From NCBI GenBank assembly GCA_947649365.1, contig CANSRH010000002.1, positions 24,414-88,413 of the forward strand: 64,000 nucleotides of DNA, read 5' to 3'. The translations under genes and the position numbers were made by a program. The first letter of the stretch is position 1, and every line of letters begins with the position of its first letter. The notes beneath the pieces were generated by a model. It had not been told where the DNA came from, made no database searches, and was given only the letters and a program-made list of their open reading frames with translations. The DNA comes from an uncultured Mycoplasmatota bacterium (GTDB taxonomy: Bacteria > Bacillota_I > Bacilli_A > RF39 > UBA660). Positions 22,102 through 32,138 of this stretch are shown one piece after another.

Positions 22102-23940
22102 TTATTTTTTCCATAGCTTGTCTAACTTTTCTTGTAATTCCTTCTTAGTAAATGGTTTGGCCAAATAATCAACAAAACCAAGACTCAAATACTTTTCCTT
22201 TGCTCCATCAACAGCATCTGCCGTCAAAGCAAGCACTGGCGTTTGAAACGCAGGCATCTCTTTTAACTTTTGCATCGCTTCTTCCCCACCCATAATAGGC
22301 ATCATAATATCCATCAAAATCAAATCGTATGTATTTTTTGTTACATGTTCCAATGCTTCTACTCCATTACTACACTCGGTAATAGCAAAACCAAAAGGAT
22401 CTAAGGCTTTTCTCGCTACTTTAATGTTCAGTTTATTATCATCCACAAGTAAAATTCTTTTTTCTCCGTAGCCAGTATTCTCCTCAGGAACATCCAAAAC
22501 CTCAATCACTTCTTTGGGGCCTTCCAGTTTTTCTATTTTTTGAGGGATCTCAGCTGTGAACACAGAACCACTTCCAAAGACACTCTCTACACGAACGCTT
22601 CCACCCATCATTTCCACTAAATTTTTAGTAATAGCAAGTCCCAATCCCGTTCCTTCAATGGTACTATTTTTAATTACATCTAGTCGTTCAAACTTACCGA
22701 ACAAGAAAGGCATATCTTCCTCTCTTATTCCCTTACCTGTATCTTTTACTTGAATGAAAAGGGTACAATCCGTCTCATTATTCTCTGAAAAAACACGAAG
22801 AACAATAGAACCAGAATCTGTATATTTAATAGCATTAGAAAGAAAGTTATTAATAATCCCTTTTACATGCACCTTGTCTCCCAAAAGGAGATAAGGAAGA
22901 TTCGGAGCCAAATCCAATTTAAATTCAATAGGTTTCGTTCCAATACGAGTTGTTGTAACAGAAACCAAACTTTTTATTTCTTCTACCAAATTATAAGGAA
23001 TGGAAACTAACTCCATCTTTCCACTTTCAATTTTATTGATATCCAAAATATTTCCAACAATTTCAAGTAATGTCCCCGAAGCATTCCCAATATCTTCAAT
23101 ATCCTCTAAAACTTCTTTAGGAACTCTATCTCCATACTCTTTCATATCCTCAGAAAGTCCTACGATAGCATTCAAAGGTGTTCGTATTTCATGAGACATA
23201 CTAGAAAGAAAATCACTCTTCGCATGACTCGCTTTTTCAGCCATATCACGAGCAATTTCTAATTCGTTAATCAACTTAACATCAGGGTTTTCAATCGTAA
23301 AATACATAATATAACAAATCGATACGATTAATAAATCAGCCAGAAGAATTCCTGGGAAAAAAACAGTTAAAATTGCAAAAAAAACGATAAAAGCCAAAAT
23401 AAATAAAATAACCATATATCTTCGATCCAATTTACGTATATTTAAAAGAGCCAAAATAAAATTAATAATTAAAACTATAGCAACCAATAAATAAGACAAA
23501 TGAAGAGTAGAACCCGTAACACTTGTAATCACACCAACTTGTATAATTTCTATTTTTGTAAAAGATAAAAATATTAAAAAGAAAAAATTAAAACCTATAA
23601 AAACATTTCTAACTAATTTATGATTCTCTTTCGCTTTTTTATAACTAATAATTATTGTATAACAAAGAATACAACCAAAAATAAGAATAAATAAATATCC
23701 CATCACTTTATTAAAAAAATTAACAAGAAAATAAAAGTTTGTACTAAAAATAGAAAAATCAACTCTTGCTGCAAGTAAATGAATACAAGTATTTATAAAT
23801 GTTTCTATTAAAGAGGCAATTAAAATAATTTCAAAATACTTATTTTCTATTAATTTTAAATTAGGTTTAGAAAAATACACCATAACCAAAAGAAAAATAA
23901 AAAGAAAACAAATCAATGGAACTTCAAATTCAAAAGACAC
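22102..23940 (-). CDS. Hybrid sensor histidine kinase with receiver domain
   Basis: The 612-residue protein has about seven hydrophobic segments (residues 5-215), a short linker, a HisKA domain with the phospho-acceptor H250 (SHEIRTPLNAIVG), an HATPase domain with N, G1 (DTGKGI) and G2 (GTGLGLAI) boxes, and a C-terminal receiver with D544 (LMDIMMPIMGG), DD500-501 and K at LAKPF. The start is GTG, with AGGTGG upstream. No partner regulator gene is adjacent, so the output path is unknown. The seven-helix sensor resembles 7TM-type input domains. Mono-cistronic with its own terminator. Confidence 0.9.
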   Translation of the reverse strand: MSFEFEVPLICFLFIFLLVMVYFSKPNLKLIENKYFEIILIASLIETFINTCIHLLAARVDFSIFSTNFYFLVNFFNKVMGYLFILIFGCILCYTIIISYKKAKENHKLVRNVFIGFNFFFLIFLSFTKIEIIQVGVITSVTGSTLHLSYLLVAIVLIINFILALLNIRKLDRRYMVILFILAFIVFFAILTVFFPGILLADLLIVSICYIMYFTIENPDVKLINELEIARDMAEKASHAKSDFLSSMSHEIRTPLNAIVGLSEDMKEYGDRVPKEVLEDIEDIGNASGTLLEIVGNILDINKIESGKMELVSIPYNLVEEIKSLVSVTTTRIGTKPIEFKLDLAPNLPYLLLGDKVHVKGIINNFLSNAIKYTDSGSIVLRVFSENNETDCTLFIQVKDTGKGIREEDMPFLFGKFERLDVIKNSTIEGTGLGLAITKNLVEMMGGSVRVESVFGSGSVFTAEIPQKIEKLEGPKEVIEVLDVPEENTGYGEKRILLVDDNKLNIKVARKALDPFGFAITECSNGVEALEHVTKNTYDLILMDIMMPIMGGEEAMQKLKEMPAFQTPVLALTADAVDGAKEKYLSLGFVDYLAKPFTKKELQEKLDKLWKK

Positions 23941-23995
23941 AACTTACCACCTATTTTCTAACGAAATTATATCAATTTTGCATTTTTATGTAAAC

Positions 23996-24021
23996 AAAAA
24001 AACTTGTCCATTGTTCAAGTT
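23996..24021 (-). terminator. Terminator of the PepSY-acyltransferase gene
   Basis: AACTTG/CAAGTT stem with a 9-nt loop on the minus strand, followed by at least five T. Confidence 0.65.
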
Positions 24022-25407
24022 TTATTTATTAGTTTCCAAAACAAGTTCTAACTTAGTTTCTTCTAAATCATTATCTATATAAGGTTTTATAAATTTTTCA
24101 TATGCTTCCTCATAAGAAATATTCCAAGTATTATGCATATATCTTTTAAAATCATATAACAAATCTTCTTCTCTTTGCTTACGAATAGGATTTATAGCCA
24201 GATAATTATCTCTTGTTATTTGTACACTATCAAATGTTGCTCTTATATCCTGAGGGCTTGGTCTTTTCCCATTTTTACGATTCGTAAGTTCTTCTTCCCA
24301 AACATCATGTAGCCAATGCGACTTCATATATTCATATTTTCTTTCTTCCATAAATTGAAAACGACAATTGCTTGGTAAACTTTTTCTTTTCAACCAACTA
24401 GCATGATGTATCCACAACTCATATTCCAAAGTAGCCAAAACATTTCGCAATCTTTCTGTTCCTTCTGTTGCTGTAACATTTAAAAAATGCAATGGAGCAT
24501 CTGCCGTAATATAAATGTTCTTTGAGCCATATTCACGAAAAGAAGCCATAGGTACAATTGGAGCAAATGTTCTTCTATGCAATTGGACAGCCCCTTCAAA
24601 CAATTCTTCTACAATTTTGTTCTCTGTGTTGTTGTACCCGCCTTCTGCACAAATAATAACGCTTATCCCATTATCAATCAATCGTTTCATCTTTAAAATA
24701 GAATTCTCTCTACTCCACGGATCCATTCTTCCAACATAAACCATTCCCATTGCCCAAAGACCATATACTTGCTTTGAATTTTCTAATTGTTCTGTAGAAC
24801 CAAAAAGTAAATATGCATTTCTATCCATAACCGCCAGAGCAGAATTTACATCCTCACAAAAAGAATGCGTAGAAACAAAAATATAAGGCTTAGAAGACTT
24901 TAGATTTAAAAATGACAAATCTTTTTCTATATCCACCTTAGAAGCTTCTCCATAATTTGTAATAGATTCTAATACAATATTTCCATCAGTTGCTTGCAAT
25001 AATGGTTTTTTTAAATACTTATAAGTATGTTTTCTAATATTCATTCCAAAATTACTTGTAAAATTATTTTCATCAGCATACTTTAAATAAGCTACACCAT
25101 CTTTAAAAAAATTACCTTTATAATCTACCGTTACAGAAGAAGAAATAATTTTTCCACTTGTCGCTTGAATCACACAAGAATAAGTACGATAATTTAATGT
25201 AAAACTAACTTTATATCTTGCCTCAAAAACAAGTTCTACTTCGTCTAATTTTTCATAATCAAAATCAACTTCACAATTAGGATAAGGACTTCTCATCTTA
25301 GCATTATGTAAAGAAATAGCAATCGCTTCTTCTTTACTAATGTACGCTTCATGTTTAGACATTTCGACAATTATATCTAATTCTTTCTCTGTATATTCTC
25401 TTCCCAT
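24022..25407 (-). CDS. PepSY-like domain fused to a PlsC-like acyltransferase domain
   Basis: The ATG at 25407 is chosen because GAGGGGGAG lies just before it. The 461-residue protein starts with a PepSY-like segment (about 22-95: SKEEAIAISLHNA, then two beta stretches and ATSGKIISSSV). From about 175 it resembles glycerolipid acyltransferases: H181-x4-D186 (HSFCED) matches HxxxxD, E255-G-G-Y matches the EGTR block, and PIVPMASF matches the P-motif. The C-terminal 120 residues are helical and charged. There is no membrane helix. Substrate and acyl donor are unknown; the domain pairing is uncommon. Confidence 0.7.
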   Translation of the reverse strand: MGREYTEKELDIIVEMSKHEAYISKEEAIAISLHNAKMRSPYPNCEVDFDYEKLDEVELVFEARYKVSFTLNYRTYSCVIQATSGKIISSSVTVDYKGNFFKDGVAYLKYADENNFTSNFGMNIRKHTYKYLKKPLLQATDGNIVLESITNYGEASKVDIEKDLSFLNLKSSKPYIFVSTHSFCEDVNSALAVMDRNAYLLFGSTEQLENSKQVYGLWAMGMVYVGRMDPWSRENSILKMKRLIDNGISVIICAEGGYNNTENKIVEELFEGAVQLHRRTFAPIVPMASFREYGSKNIYITADAPLHFLNVTATEGTERLRNVLATLEYELWIHHASWLKRKSLPSNCRFQFMEERKYEYMKSHWLHDVWEEELTNRKNGKRPSPQDIRATFDSVQITRDNYLAINPIRKQREEDLLYDFKRYMHNTWNISYEEAYEKFIKPYIDNDLEETKLELVLETNK

Positions 25408-25571
25408 AAATCTCCCCCTCAATTTGAGTTAAATATTTTAAATGAAAAGAAACAATTGAAAGAAACCAATGCTTAAATTTAAAACTTTTTTGTCTCAAAT
25501 AACTTATTATACCCTATTCTCTATCGTTTCTATTCTTTTTCATTATAATATTTACAAAATAGAAGCACAAG

Positions 25572-25615
25572 AAAAAAGAAATAACTTGTATCTTTTTTGA
25601 TACACATTATTTCTT
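25572..25615 (-). terminator. Terminator of trmB
   Basis: A long stem (AAGAAATAA...GTATC pairing with GATAC...TTATTTCTT, A6 loop) overlapping the stop codon and followed by TTTT on the minus strand. Confidence 0.8.
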
Positions 25616-26260
25616 TACGGCATTGATATAATTAATTTTCATTCCTTGCTTCTTAAACTTCATTTCATATTCCGTTTCTACATTCGGAATGGATGTATTT
25701 GCTAAATCCAAAGAAACTTCCTCAAAAAAATAACCAGCATTGTTTAAATTTTTCAAACTACTAGCAAACAAGATAAGATTGTCTGTTTTTTGAACAATTC
25801 TTTTTTCTCCTCCTAACAATTCTGATACAAACAAATCTTCATAAATTTCTAAAAAAGTTGGACTCGTAAGACGTCTTCTAGCGTGACGCATTTTTGGCCA
25901 TGGATCAGAAAAATTAAGATAAATACAAGAGATTTCCTTATAAAAAATATCTTTTAAACCCAAAGCATCTACACAAAGCAAACGAATATTAGGAAGAGGT
26001 TCCTCTTGTAGTTTTTGTACTGCTCTAACCAAAATACTTTCATATTTTTCAATCCCAATAAAATTAACCAAAGGATATTGTTTTGCCATTTCTATCAAAA
26101 ACTTTCCTTTTCCCATGCCTATCTCAATATGAATAGGATGATCATTTCCAAACAAAGTATTGTATTTTCCCTTTAAACCTTCTCTATTCTTAATTACAAA
26201 CTCACAAGATGCAATTATTTCTTTTGCATTTTTCACATTTCTTAATCGCAAATTAATCAC
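25607..26260 (-). CDS. trmB: tRNA (guanine-N7-)-methyltransferase
   Basis: The 217-residue enzyme makes m7G46 in tRNA from SAM. Motifs: IEIGMGKGKFLIEMA (SAM binding), the catalytic NFSDPWPKMRHARRRLTSP and the C-terminal TEYEMKF. Length is normal for Firmicutes TrmB. The start is either the GTG at 26260 or a TTG nine bases downstream; ribosome-site spacing does not decide. It is divergent from the next plus-strand gene. Confidence 0.95.
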   Translation of the reverse strand: MINLRLRNVKNAKEIIASCEFVIKNREGLKGKYNTLFGNDHPIHIEIGMGKGKFLIEMAKQYPLVNFIGIEKYESILVRAVQKLQEEPLPNIRLLCVDALGLKDIFYKEISCIYLNFSDPWPKMRHARRRLTSPTFLEIYEDLFVSELLGGEKRIVQKTDNLILFASSLKNLNNAGYFFEEVSLDLANTSIPNVETEYEMKFKKQGMKINYINAVKK

Positions 26261-26311
26261 TACTTTCTAACAACTCACATATAATTATACCAAAGGATGT
26301 GTTTTTTAATT

Positions 26312-26641
26312 ATGAAAAAAGATCGTAATACATTTTTTAATGAAGCCAATTTCTCGCAATCTAGTTACATGGGAACACCCAATCTACCCATGAATAATAA
26401 TTTTCAAGGGGGAATGCCTGCCTATGGACAACAAGCAAGCCAAAGTTTCTATTCTGGACCAGTCCCTATGATGCCAAATAATGGTGGGATGCCAGGGGAC
26501 AATATGAGTGATATCGAATCTCGAATGGCAAAAATAGAACGACAAATCAATCGTTTGGATGCTAGAATCAGCAAACTAGAAAACAAAGGACTTATGACTA
26601 CAGAAAACTATGACAATACAACCAATATGTATATGTTATAA
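26312..26641 (+). CDS. Small Met/Pro/Gly/Gln-rich protein with C-terminal coiled coil
   Basis: The ATG at 26312 is the second in frame; the first (26297) overlaps the AAAGGATG ribosome-site-like sequence. The 109-residue protein has a low-complexity half rich in Asn, Pro, Met, Gly and Gln (about 12-68), a coiled coil (SDIESRMAKIERQINRLDAR, about 70-95) and a polar tail ending in MYML. It has no signal peptide. Such proteins in Bacilli are often spore-coat or assembly-related, but I cannot assign it. A terminator follows. Confidence 0.6.
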   Translation: MKKDRNTFFNEANFSQSSYMGTPNLPMNNNFQGGMPAYGQQASQSFYSGPVPMMPNNGGMPGDNMSDIESRMAKIERQINRLDARISKLENKGLMTTENYDNTTNMYML

Positions 26642-26647
26642 CGAATG

Positions 26648-26672
26648 CTTACTCACCTGAGTAAGTTTTTTA
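26648..26672 (+). terminator. Terminator of the coiled-coil gene
   Basis: CTTACTC-ACCT-GAGTAAG stem followed by six T. Confidence 0.85.
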
Positions 26673-26690
26673 TTGTATTAACAACTTTAT

Positions 26691-27293
26691 TTAACGATTT
26701 CTTTTTTCTTCTATTTGTACAACAAATGGTTCATACAAAGATGCATATTCCTTCAAACTCTTTTTTACATCAATTTCATAATCTTTTACCATACAATGGT
26801 CTAACTCATAAAAATACTCTTTTAGAAAAACACCACCCAAAGCTTCCATTGTACGCCATGAAGCAGGATTGTCCGAATTCGCGTCCATAAATACTTTAAA
26901 AATCCCATGTTCTTCACAAACTTTTAATCCTAAATACAAATTAATCTTATTATAACCTTTTCCTCGCTCAGTAGGTCGAATACTATAACCAATATGTCCT
27001 CCTACCTTTTTCAAGTGTTCATTTAAAGCAAGCCGGATATTAATCATTCCAATAATTTTCTTATCCCCCTCTCTTACCAAAAAATAAGTACGAGAAGGCA
27101 CAAATTTCTCATCAGGAACTCTCTTAGAATCCTCATCTAATTTTTCAAGCCATCCTTCATAATTATCCATAAAACGAGGCAATCCACCACTTCCATTTAC
27201 ACTAGATTCATACCTCCGAAACTCTTCTATGTATTGAATTGCTTCTTCTTTTCTATCCAAACTAGGAACTTCAAAATAAAATCTTTCCAGCAT
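26691..27293 (-). CDS. GNAT-family N-acetyltransferase
   Basis: The ATG at 27293 has GGAGG 5 nt upstream, while an in-frame ATG at 27314 has no ribosome site. The 200-residue protein has the GNAT core: IIGMINIRLAL strand, the acetyl-CoA loop RPTERGKGYNK (R-x-x-G-x-G) and the DANSDNPASWRTMEALGG block typical of RimJ/RimL-like members. The substrate, an amino group on a protein, amino acid or drug, cannot be told. It lies 36 nt after the flippase gene. Confidence 0.85.
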   Translation of the reverse strand: MLERFYFEVPSLDRKEEAIQYIEEFRRYESSVNGSGGLPRFMDNYEGWLEKLDEDSKRVPDEKFVPSRTYFLVREGDKKIIGMINIRLALNEHLKKVGGHIGYSIRPTERGKGYNKINLYLGLKVCEEHGIFKVFMDANSDNPASWRTMEALGGVFLKEYFYELDHCMVKDYEIDVKKSLKEYASLYEPFVVQIEEKRNR

Positions 27294-27329
27294 CCTCTCC
27301 TCCATTCTTTTCATAAAAAACGAAACAAT

Positions 27330-28982
27330 CTATTTAGATTTTCCTTTTCCAGCCAATCTACGTCCTATTTTATCCAATCTAGCCGTTCCAAAGACTTCTT
27401 TTAAAATTCCCATTTTATAAGCAATCCCTAAATACACAATTGCTCCCATCAAACTGATGACTCCTATATAAAATGTGCAAGACAACTTACTAGAATAAGA
27501 AACAGGAACCACCCATTTAAAGAAGACAACAACAAAAATCATTGCGATGGTTGGAATACATAACTTTCGTCCCATTCGGTACGTATCTCTGTAATCCACT
27601 TCATGTTCTTTTTTTAACTTTGAAAGTGAACGAACAAAAGCCAAACTATAACCGATTGCTGTAGACAAAATCGCCCCCAAATAAGGTGCAATGCCTATTT
27701 TATAAAACAACACCATCAAAGGAATATTCAACAAAACATTGGTTGTCAAACCAATAATGACACTTTGATAAACTACTTTTGATTTATTGAGACCATGCAA
27801 AGTAGAATTAGTAATCAAAAACAAATTATAAAACAAAGAAACCAAAATTTGCATACTAAAAATAAACGAACCTACTAAATTGTCTCCATAAAAGACACTC
27901 CAAACACTTCGAGAAAGCAAAGACAAGCCGATACACATAGGAATGCAAATCACCAAAATCAGTTGCAATGCTTTATTCAATTTCTCGCTTACTTCTTTCC
28001 AATTCTTTAATGTATACGCTCCCACAATCGTAGGAATCAAACTTGTCACCATACCAGTTGCCACAGAATTCACAATCATACTAATTTTTGTAGACCAAGT
28101 CGTAATCGCCGTCGTCGCAAACTCAATCGTTTCCGTATCTAACCCCAAATAAGAAAGCGTTCGTAAAATCATTACCATATCTAAAAAATTATTAATTGAA
28201 AACACAATCGTAATAATTATAAAAGGAACGGCATAGAAAAAAATCTTTTGACCAATCTCCTTATTCGTAATAGAATCTTTCTCTACTTCTTTTACAAGAC
28301 CCAATTCTTTCTTACTTTTCTTCATTTTCAACACTAAATAAACAATAGCAACCAACCCTCCAATGGTTGCTCCAAATACAGCAATCCCAATCGCAAATTG
28401 CATGGGCAGTTTAAAAAGATATAAGAAAAGATACACCCCACCTAAAATGACGAGAATACGAAACACCTGTTCCAAAACTTGACTCACACTAGAAATCCCA
28501 ATAATATTATGTCCTTGTAAATATCCCCTTGTAATACTTAAATAAGGAACAACCAAAAGAGCAAAAGAAGTCATTCGTATTACAAAAGTAACCTCTTCTA
28601 TCGTCGTACCACCTGTTAAATCTCCTAAAATAAGAGTGGCAATGGGTCTTGCAAAAAACAAAAGAAGAAAAAAAATAGCAAAAGAAAGAATACTAACCAT
28701 TTTAAGTCCTATTCCAAACGCTCTCTTTTTCGCATCCATCCTATGGAGTGTATTGTATTCCTTAATAATTTTACTCAAAGCAAGAGGAAGACCCGCTGTA
28801 GAAATATCCAAAAAAATCGCATAGATAGTATAACCATATGCATACAAAGCACTACCAGACTCTCCTACCATCGAATAAAAAGGAATCACGTAAAGCATTC
28901 CCATAATTTTTGTCACAACAATTGCAAGAGTTGCAATAATTGTTCCTTCCACAAACGAACTTTTCTTCATAAAACCACTCAT
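27330..28982 (-). CDS. MurJ/SpoVB-type lipid flippase (MVF superfamily)
   Basis: The 550-residue protein has about 14 hydrophobic segments and the MVF/polysaccharide-export start (TIIATLAIVVTKIMGMLYVIPF, then SGSALYAYGYTIY and ISTAGLPLALSKI). It resembles YtgP/SpoVB, which flip lipid II or act in spore cortex formation. Which role applies cannot be decided; pairing with a Cse60-like gene by a 4-nt overlap hints at sporulation expression. Downstream is a GNAT gene. Confidence 0.87.
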   Translation of the reverse strand: MSGFMKKSSFVEGTIIATLAIVVTKIMGMLYVIPFYSMVGESGSALYAYGYTIYAIFLDISTAGLPLALSKIIKEYNTLHRMDAKKRAFGIGLKMVSILSFAIFFLLLFFARPIATLILGDLTGGTTIEEVTFVIRMTSFALLVVPYLSITRGYLQGHNIIGISSVSQVLEQVFRILVILGGVYLFLYLFKLPMQFAIGIAVFGATIGGLVAIVYLVLKMKKSKKELGLVKEVEKDSITNKEIGQKIFFYAVPFIIITIVFSINNFLDMVMILRTLSYLGLDTETIEFATTAITTWSTKISMIVNSVATGMVTSLIPTIVGAYTLKNWKEVSEKLNKALQLILVICIPMCIGLSLLSRSVWSVFYGDNLVGSFIFSMQILVSLFYNLFLITNSTLHGLNKSKVVYQSVIIGLTTNVLLNIPLMVLFYKIGIAPYLGAILSTAIGYSLAFVRSLSKLKKEHEVDYRDTYRMGRKLCIPTIAMIFVVVFFKWVVPVSYSSKLSCTFYIGVISLMGAIVYLGIAYKMGILKEVFGTARLDKIGRRLAGKGKSK

Positions 28983-29158
28983 TCTTTTGGGCTATAAATC
29001 ACCATAGCAGTAAAACAATAAATTTGTTCCTCGCCTGAAACAGCAATAGCCACGTTGTATTTAATATCAATTATATCACTTGAAGTACTCCCTAGAAAAG
29101 CATTTATTGCTGCTTCCAAATCTTTTTCATGAGACTCATCAAAACATTTTACGCGCAT
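28979..29158 (-). CDS. Cse60-like small sporulation protein
   Basis: The ATG at 29158 follows GAGGTGATG. The 59-residue protein starts MRVKCFDESHEKDLEAAINAFL and continues with two beta stretches, the layout of Bacillus Cse60, a SigE-controlled protein of unknown function. The stop overlaps the start of the flippase gene by 4 nt. Assignment is by pattern memory of a short family, so moderate confidence. Confidence 0.6.
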   Translation of the reverse strand: MRVKCFDESHEKDLEAAINAFLGSTSSDIIDIKYNVAIAVSGEEQIYCFTAMVIYSPKE

Positions 29159-29226
29159 AAACATCACCTCAAAAAAAGAGTAACACACTTATTTTGCAAA
29201 AAAGAACGAATTTTAGAAAAAAATAG

Positions 29227-29583
29227 TTACATTTCTTCTTCAAAAATAATATCGTCCTTGGAATCAAATGCAGGACAATCTACTAGCAAGGCATCAAACT
29301 TCCCTCGAAAAGCATATTTCGTATTTTTGGGTATAACTAACATTTCTCCCATTTGAAGAAAAATTTCTTTCTCCTCAAAAACAAAAGTAGCCTCTCCTGT
29401 TATCAAATAATACGTTCGATTCGAATTTACATTTTTCATAAAAGGATGTTTTCCATCTAAGTGAGTTCGAACAATCGAATAGCCAACACCCTCCTCTTTT
29501 GATAAATAATTATCTACAACATATCCTTTTTCTACTTCCACACTTTTTGTTTTATCAAATTTGATTTTTAATGGTTTTATCAT
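29227..29583 (-). CDS. Cupin-domain protein
   Basis: The 118-residue protein is a single small cupin: VRTHLDGKHPFMKN, the RTYYLITGEATFVFEEKE strand pair and QMGEMLVIPKNTKYAF give the two cupin motifs. The first motif has one His (H46) where most metal cupins have two. It may bind a small ligand or metal; the reaction is unknown. It stands alone between a Cse60-like gene and leuS. Confidence 0.75.
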   Translation of the reverse strand: MIKPLKIKFDKTKSVEVEKGYVVDNYLSKEEGVGYSIVRTHLDGKHPFMKNVNSNRTYYLITGEATFVFEEKEIFLQMGEMLVIPKNTKYAFRGKFDALLVDCPAFDSKDDIIFEEEM

Positions 29584-29707
29584 TTCTAAATCTTTTCCTT
29601 TCTAAATTTTCTTCAAAAAAACAAATGATTTCTTTGTTAGAGCATATTAATTTTTCATAAAATCTACATAACTTCTATTATAACTTATTCTTAAAAAATA
29701 AATGTAA

Positions 29708-29733
29708 CAAAAAAGTACCTCCAAAAGGCACTT
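29708..29733 (-). terminator. Terminator of leuS
   Basis: AAGTGCC pairing with GGTACTT (one G-T pair) and a T run on the minus strand right after the stop codon. Confidence 0.75.
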
Positions 29734-32138
29734 TACTTTACAACAATGTTAACAATACGATTCGGTATAACAATCACTTTTACGATTTCTTTACCATCCG
29801 TATACTTTTTAACATTCTCTTCATTTAACGCTTTTTCTTTGACTTCCTCTTCTGTATTTGAAATAGAAATTGTAATTGTACCACGAACTTTTCCATTCAC
29901 CTGTACAGCAATCTCTTTTTCTTCATCAATGGTTTTTGCTTCTTCATACTCTGGCCACATAGACTCACAAATTGGTGGAAAACCAAGACTTTCATTCAAT
30001 TCTTCTGTAATATGTGGTGCAATAGGATTCAAAAGCATCAACAATACACGATACTCTTCTTTACTAATCATCGCACAATCTTCGTATTGATTCGCTAAAA
30101 TCATCAAAGTAGAAACAGCCGTATTGTATGCCATATGAGTTAAATCATCGCTTATTTTTTTAATACTCTTATGAATCAAAGACTCATTTGCTTTTTGATA
30201 TCCAGAACAATCTCCTATTTTATCCTTCAAGCGAATCACTTTATCCAAGAAACGTTTACAACCACGTAAACTATCGGTACTCCAAGGAGCATCATGTTCA
30301 TAGTCTCCCATAAACATCTCATAAACACGTAACGTATCTGCCCCATATTCTTTTACGATGTCATCAGGATTAATAACATTTCCACGTGATTTACTCATTT
30401 TTTCATTGTTTGAACCCAACACCATACCATGGCTCACACGTGTCCAAATCATTTCGCTTTTAGGAACCAAACCGATAGAATGTAAAAATTGAACCCAGAA
30501 TCTTGCATACAACAAATGCCTTGCGGTATGTTCCATTCCTCCATTGTACCAATCAACACGTCCCCAATAGTTCATAGCATCCATAGAAGCAAATTCCTGT
30601 TCATTGTGTGGATCCATAAACCTTAGAAAATACCAACTAGAACCAGCCCAATTTGGCATAGTATCTGTTTCACGTTTTGCAGGACCACCACAGCATGGAC
30701 AAGTTGTATTGACCCAATCTGTAATTTTTGCCAAAGGACTTTCACCAGTTTCAGTAGGTTCGTACTCTGCAACATCGGGAAGCAATAGCGGCAAATCACT
30801 TTCCTTCAACGGAACCCAACCACACTTCGGACAATCCACCATTGGAATAGGTTCTCCCCAAAATCTTTGTCTTGAAAAAATCCAATCACGCATTTTATAA
30901 TTATTTACTTCGCGAGCCACACCTTCATTCACTAATTTTTCAGTAATGGCTTTCTTTGCTTCTTCTACAGTCAATCCATCAAATTCCTCTGAATGAACAA
31001 GGGTACAACCCTTACCCAAATACTCTTGCTTTTCAAATGCTTTCGATGCTATATCTCCACCAGTAATCACTTCTACAATTGGTAAATCATGCACCTTAGC
31101 ATAATCATAATCACGAGCATCATGAGCTGGGACTGCCATAACTGCCCCAGTTCCATAGTCTCCTAAAACAAAATCTCCTAAGAAAATGGGTACTGTTTCT
31201 TTAGTAATTGGATGAATAGCTTCTACACCCTTAACCAAGCAGCCACTTTTTCCTTTATTAAGTTCAGTACGATCCATATTCGATTTTTTCTTCGTCTCTT
31301 CGATATAAGCAAGAACTTCTTCTTTGTTCTCCACTCGAGGCATCAATTCTTGAATTAACTTCCCATCCGGAGCAAGCACAAAGAAAGTAATTCCATAAAT
31401 CGTTTCAATACAAGTAGTAAAAATAGAAAACTTGCCTCCGCCGACAATATCGACATCCACTTCTACCCCTGTTGATTTTCCAATCCAATTGATTTGACCT
31501 AACTTCACCTTCTCTGCGAAATTCGTATCCTCTAATCCATCAAGTAAACTTTCAGCATAATTGCTCATACGAAGCATCCATTGTGACTTTTCTTTTTGTA
31601 AAACACTTGTCCCACATCGTTCACACACACCACCAGCAGCATCTTCATTCGATAAAACACTCATACATTTAGGACACCAATTCACAGGTATCGTATCCTT
31701 ATAAGCCATTCCATGTTTATAAAACTCTAAGAATTGCCATTGTGTCCATTTATAATACTCTGGGTCTGTAGTAGAAAACTCACGACTCCAATCAAAGGAA
31801 AAACCAAGCGTTTGCATTTGTCCTTTAAATGTTTTAATATTTTCTGCTACAGCATCCTTAGGATGAATATGGTTCTTTATCGCATATTGTTCAGCAGGAG
31901 CTCCAAAAGCATCCCACCCCATAGGAAAAAGCACATTGTACCCTTGCATCCGCATCATTCTAGCCATTGCATCATTCGCAGTATAACTTCTTACATGTCC
32001 AACATGAAGTCCTGCTCCCGACGGATAAGGAAACTCCACCAAAATATAATAAGGATGTTTCCCTTCATTGTTCACTTCAAACGTTTTATGTTCTCTCCAA
32101 TAATTTTGCCATTTTTCTTCTATACTTTTAAAATTCAT
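29733..32138 (-). CDS. leuS: Leucyl-tRNA synthetase
   Basis: The 801-residue class I enzyme has the HIGH motif H45-V-G-H48, zinc-ribbon Cys pairs (CPKC...CERC, near 160-175; CPKC and CPCC further on), the CP1 editing domain in between, KMSKS near 575 and the anticodon-binding domain with a C-terminal extension. Length fits Bacilli LeuS. The start lies inside the end of the upstream membrane-protein gene (11-nt overlap), and both are under the T-box leader upstream. Confidence 0.97.
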   Translation of the reverse strand: MNFKSIEEKWQNYWREHKTFEVNNEGKHPYYILVEFPYPSGAGLHVGHVRSYTANDAMARMMRMQGYNVLFPMGWDAFGAPAEQYAIKNHIHPKDAVAENIKTFKGQMQTLGFSFDWSREFSTTDPEYYKWTQWQFLEFYKHGMAYKDTIPVNWCPKCMSVLSNEDAAGGVCERCGTSVLQKEKSQWMLRMSNYAESLLDGLEDTNFAEKVKLGQINWIGKSTGVEVDVDIVGGGKFSIFTTCIETIYGITFFVLAPDGKLIQELMPRVENKEEVLAYIEETKKKSNMDRTELNKGKSGCLVKGVEAIHPITKETVPIFLGDFVLGDYGTGAVMAVPAHDARDYDYAKVHDLPIVEVITGGDIASKAFEKQEYLGKGCTLVHSEEFDGLTVEEAKKAITEKLVNEGVAREVNNYKMRDWIFSRQRFWGEPIPMVDCPKCGWVPLKESDLPLLLPDVAEYEPTETGESPLAKITDWVNTTCPCCGGPAKRETDTMPNWAGSSWYFLRFMDPHNEQEFASMDAMNYWGRVDWYNGGMEHTARHLLYARFWVQFLHSIGLVPKSEMIWTRVSHGMVLGSNNEKMSKSRGNVINPDDIVKEYGADTLRVYEMFMGDYEHDAPWSTDSLRGCKRFLDKVIRLKDKIGDCSGYQKANESLIHKSIKKISDDLTHMAYNTAVSTLMILANQYEDCAMISKEEYRVLLMLLNPIAPHITEELNESLGFPPICESMWPEYEEAKTIDEEKEIAVQVNGKVRGTITISISNTEEEVKEKALNEENVKKYTDGKEIVKVIVIPNRIVNIVVK

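Noticed and set aside
25363..25370. Spo0A box (TTGTCGAA, minus)
   Set aside because: It lies inside the coding region of the PepSY-acyltransferase gene, not near a promoter.
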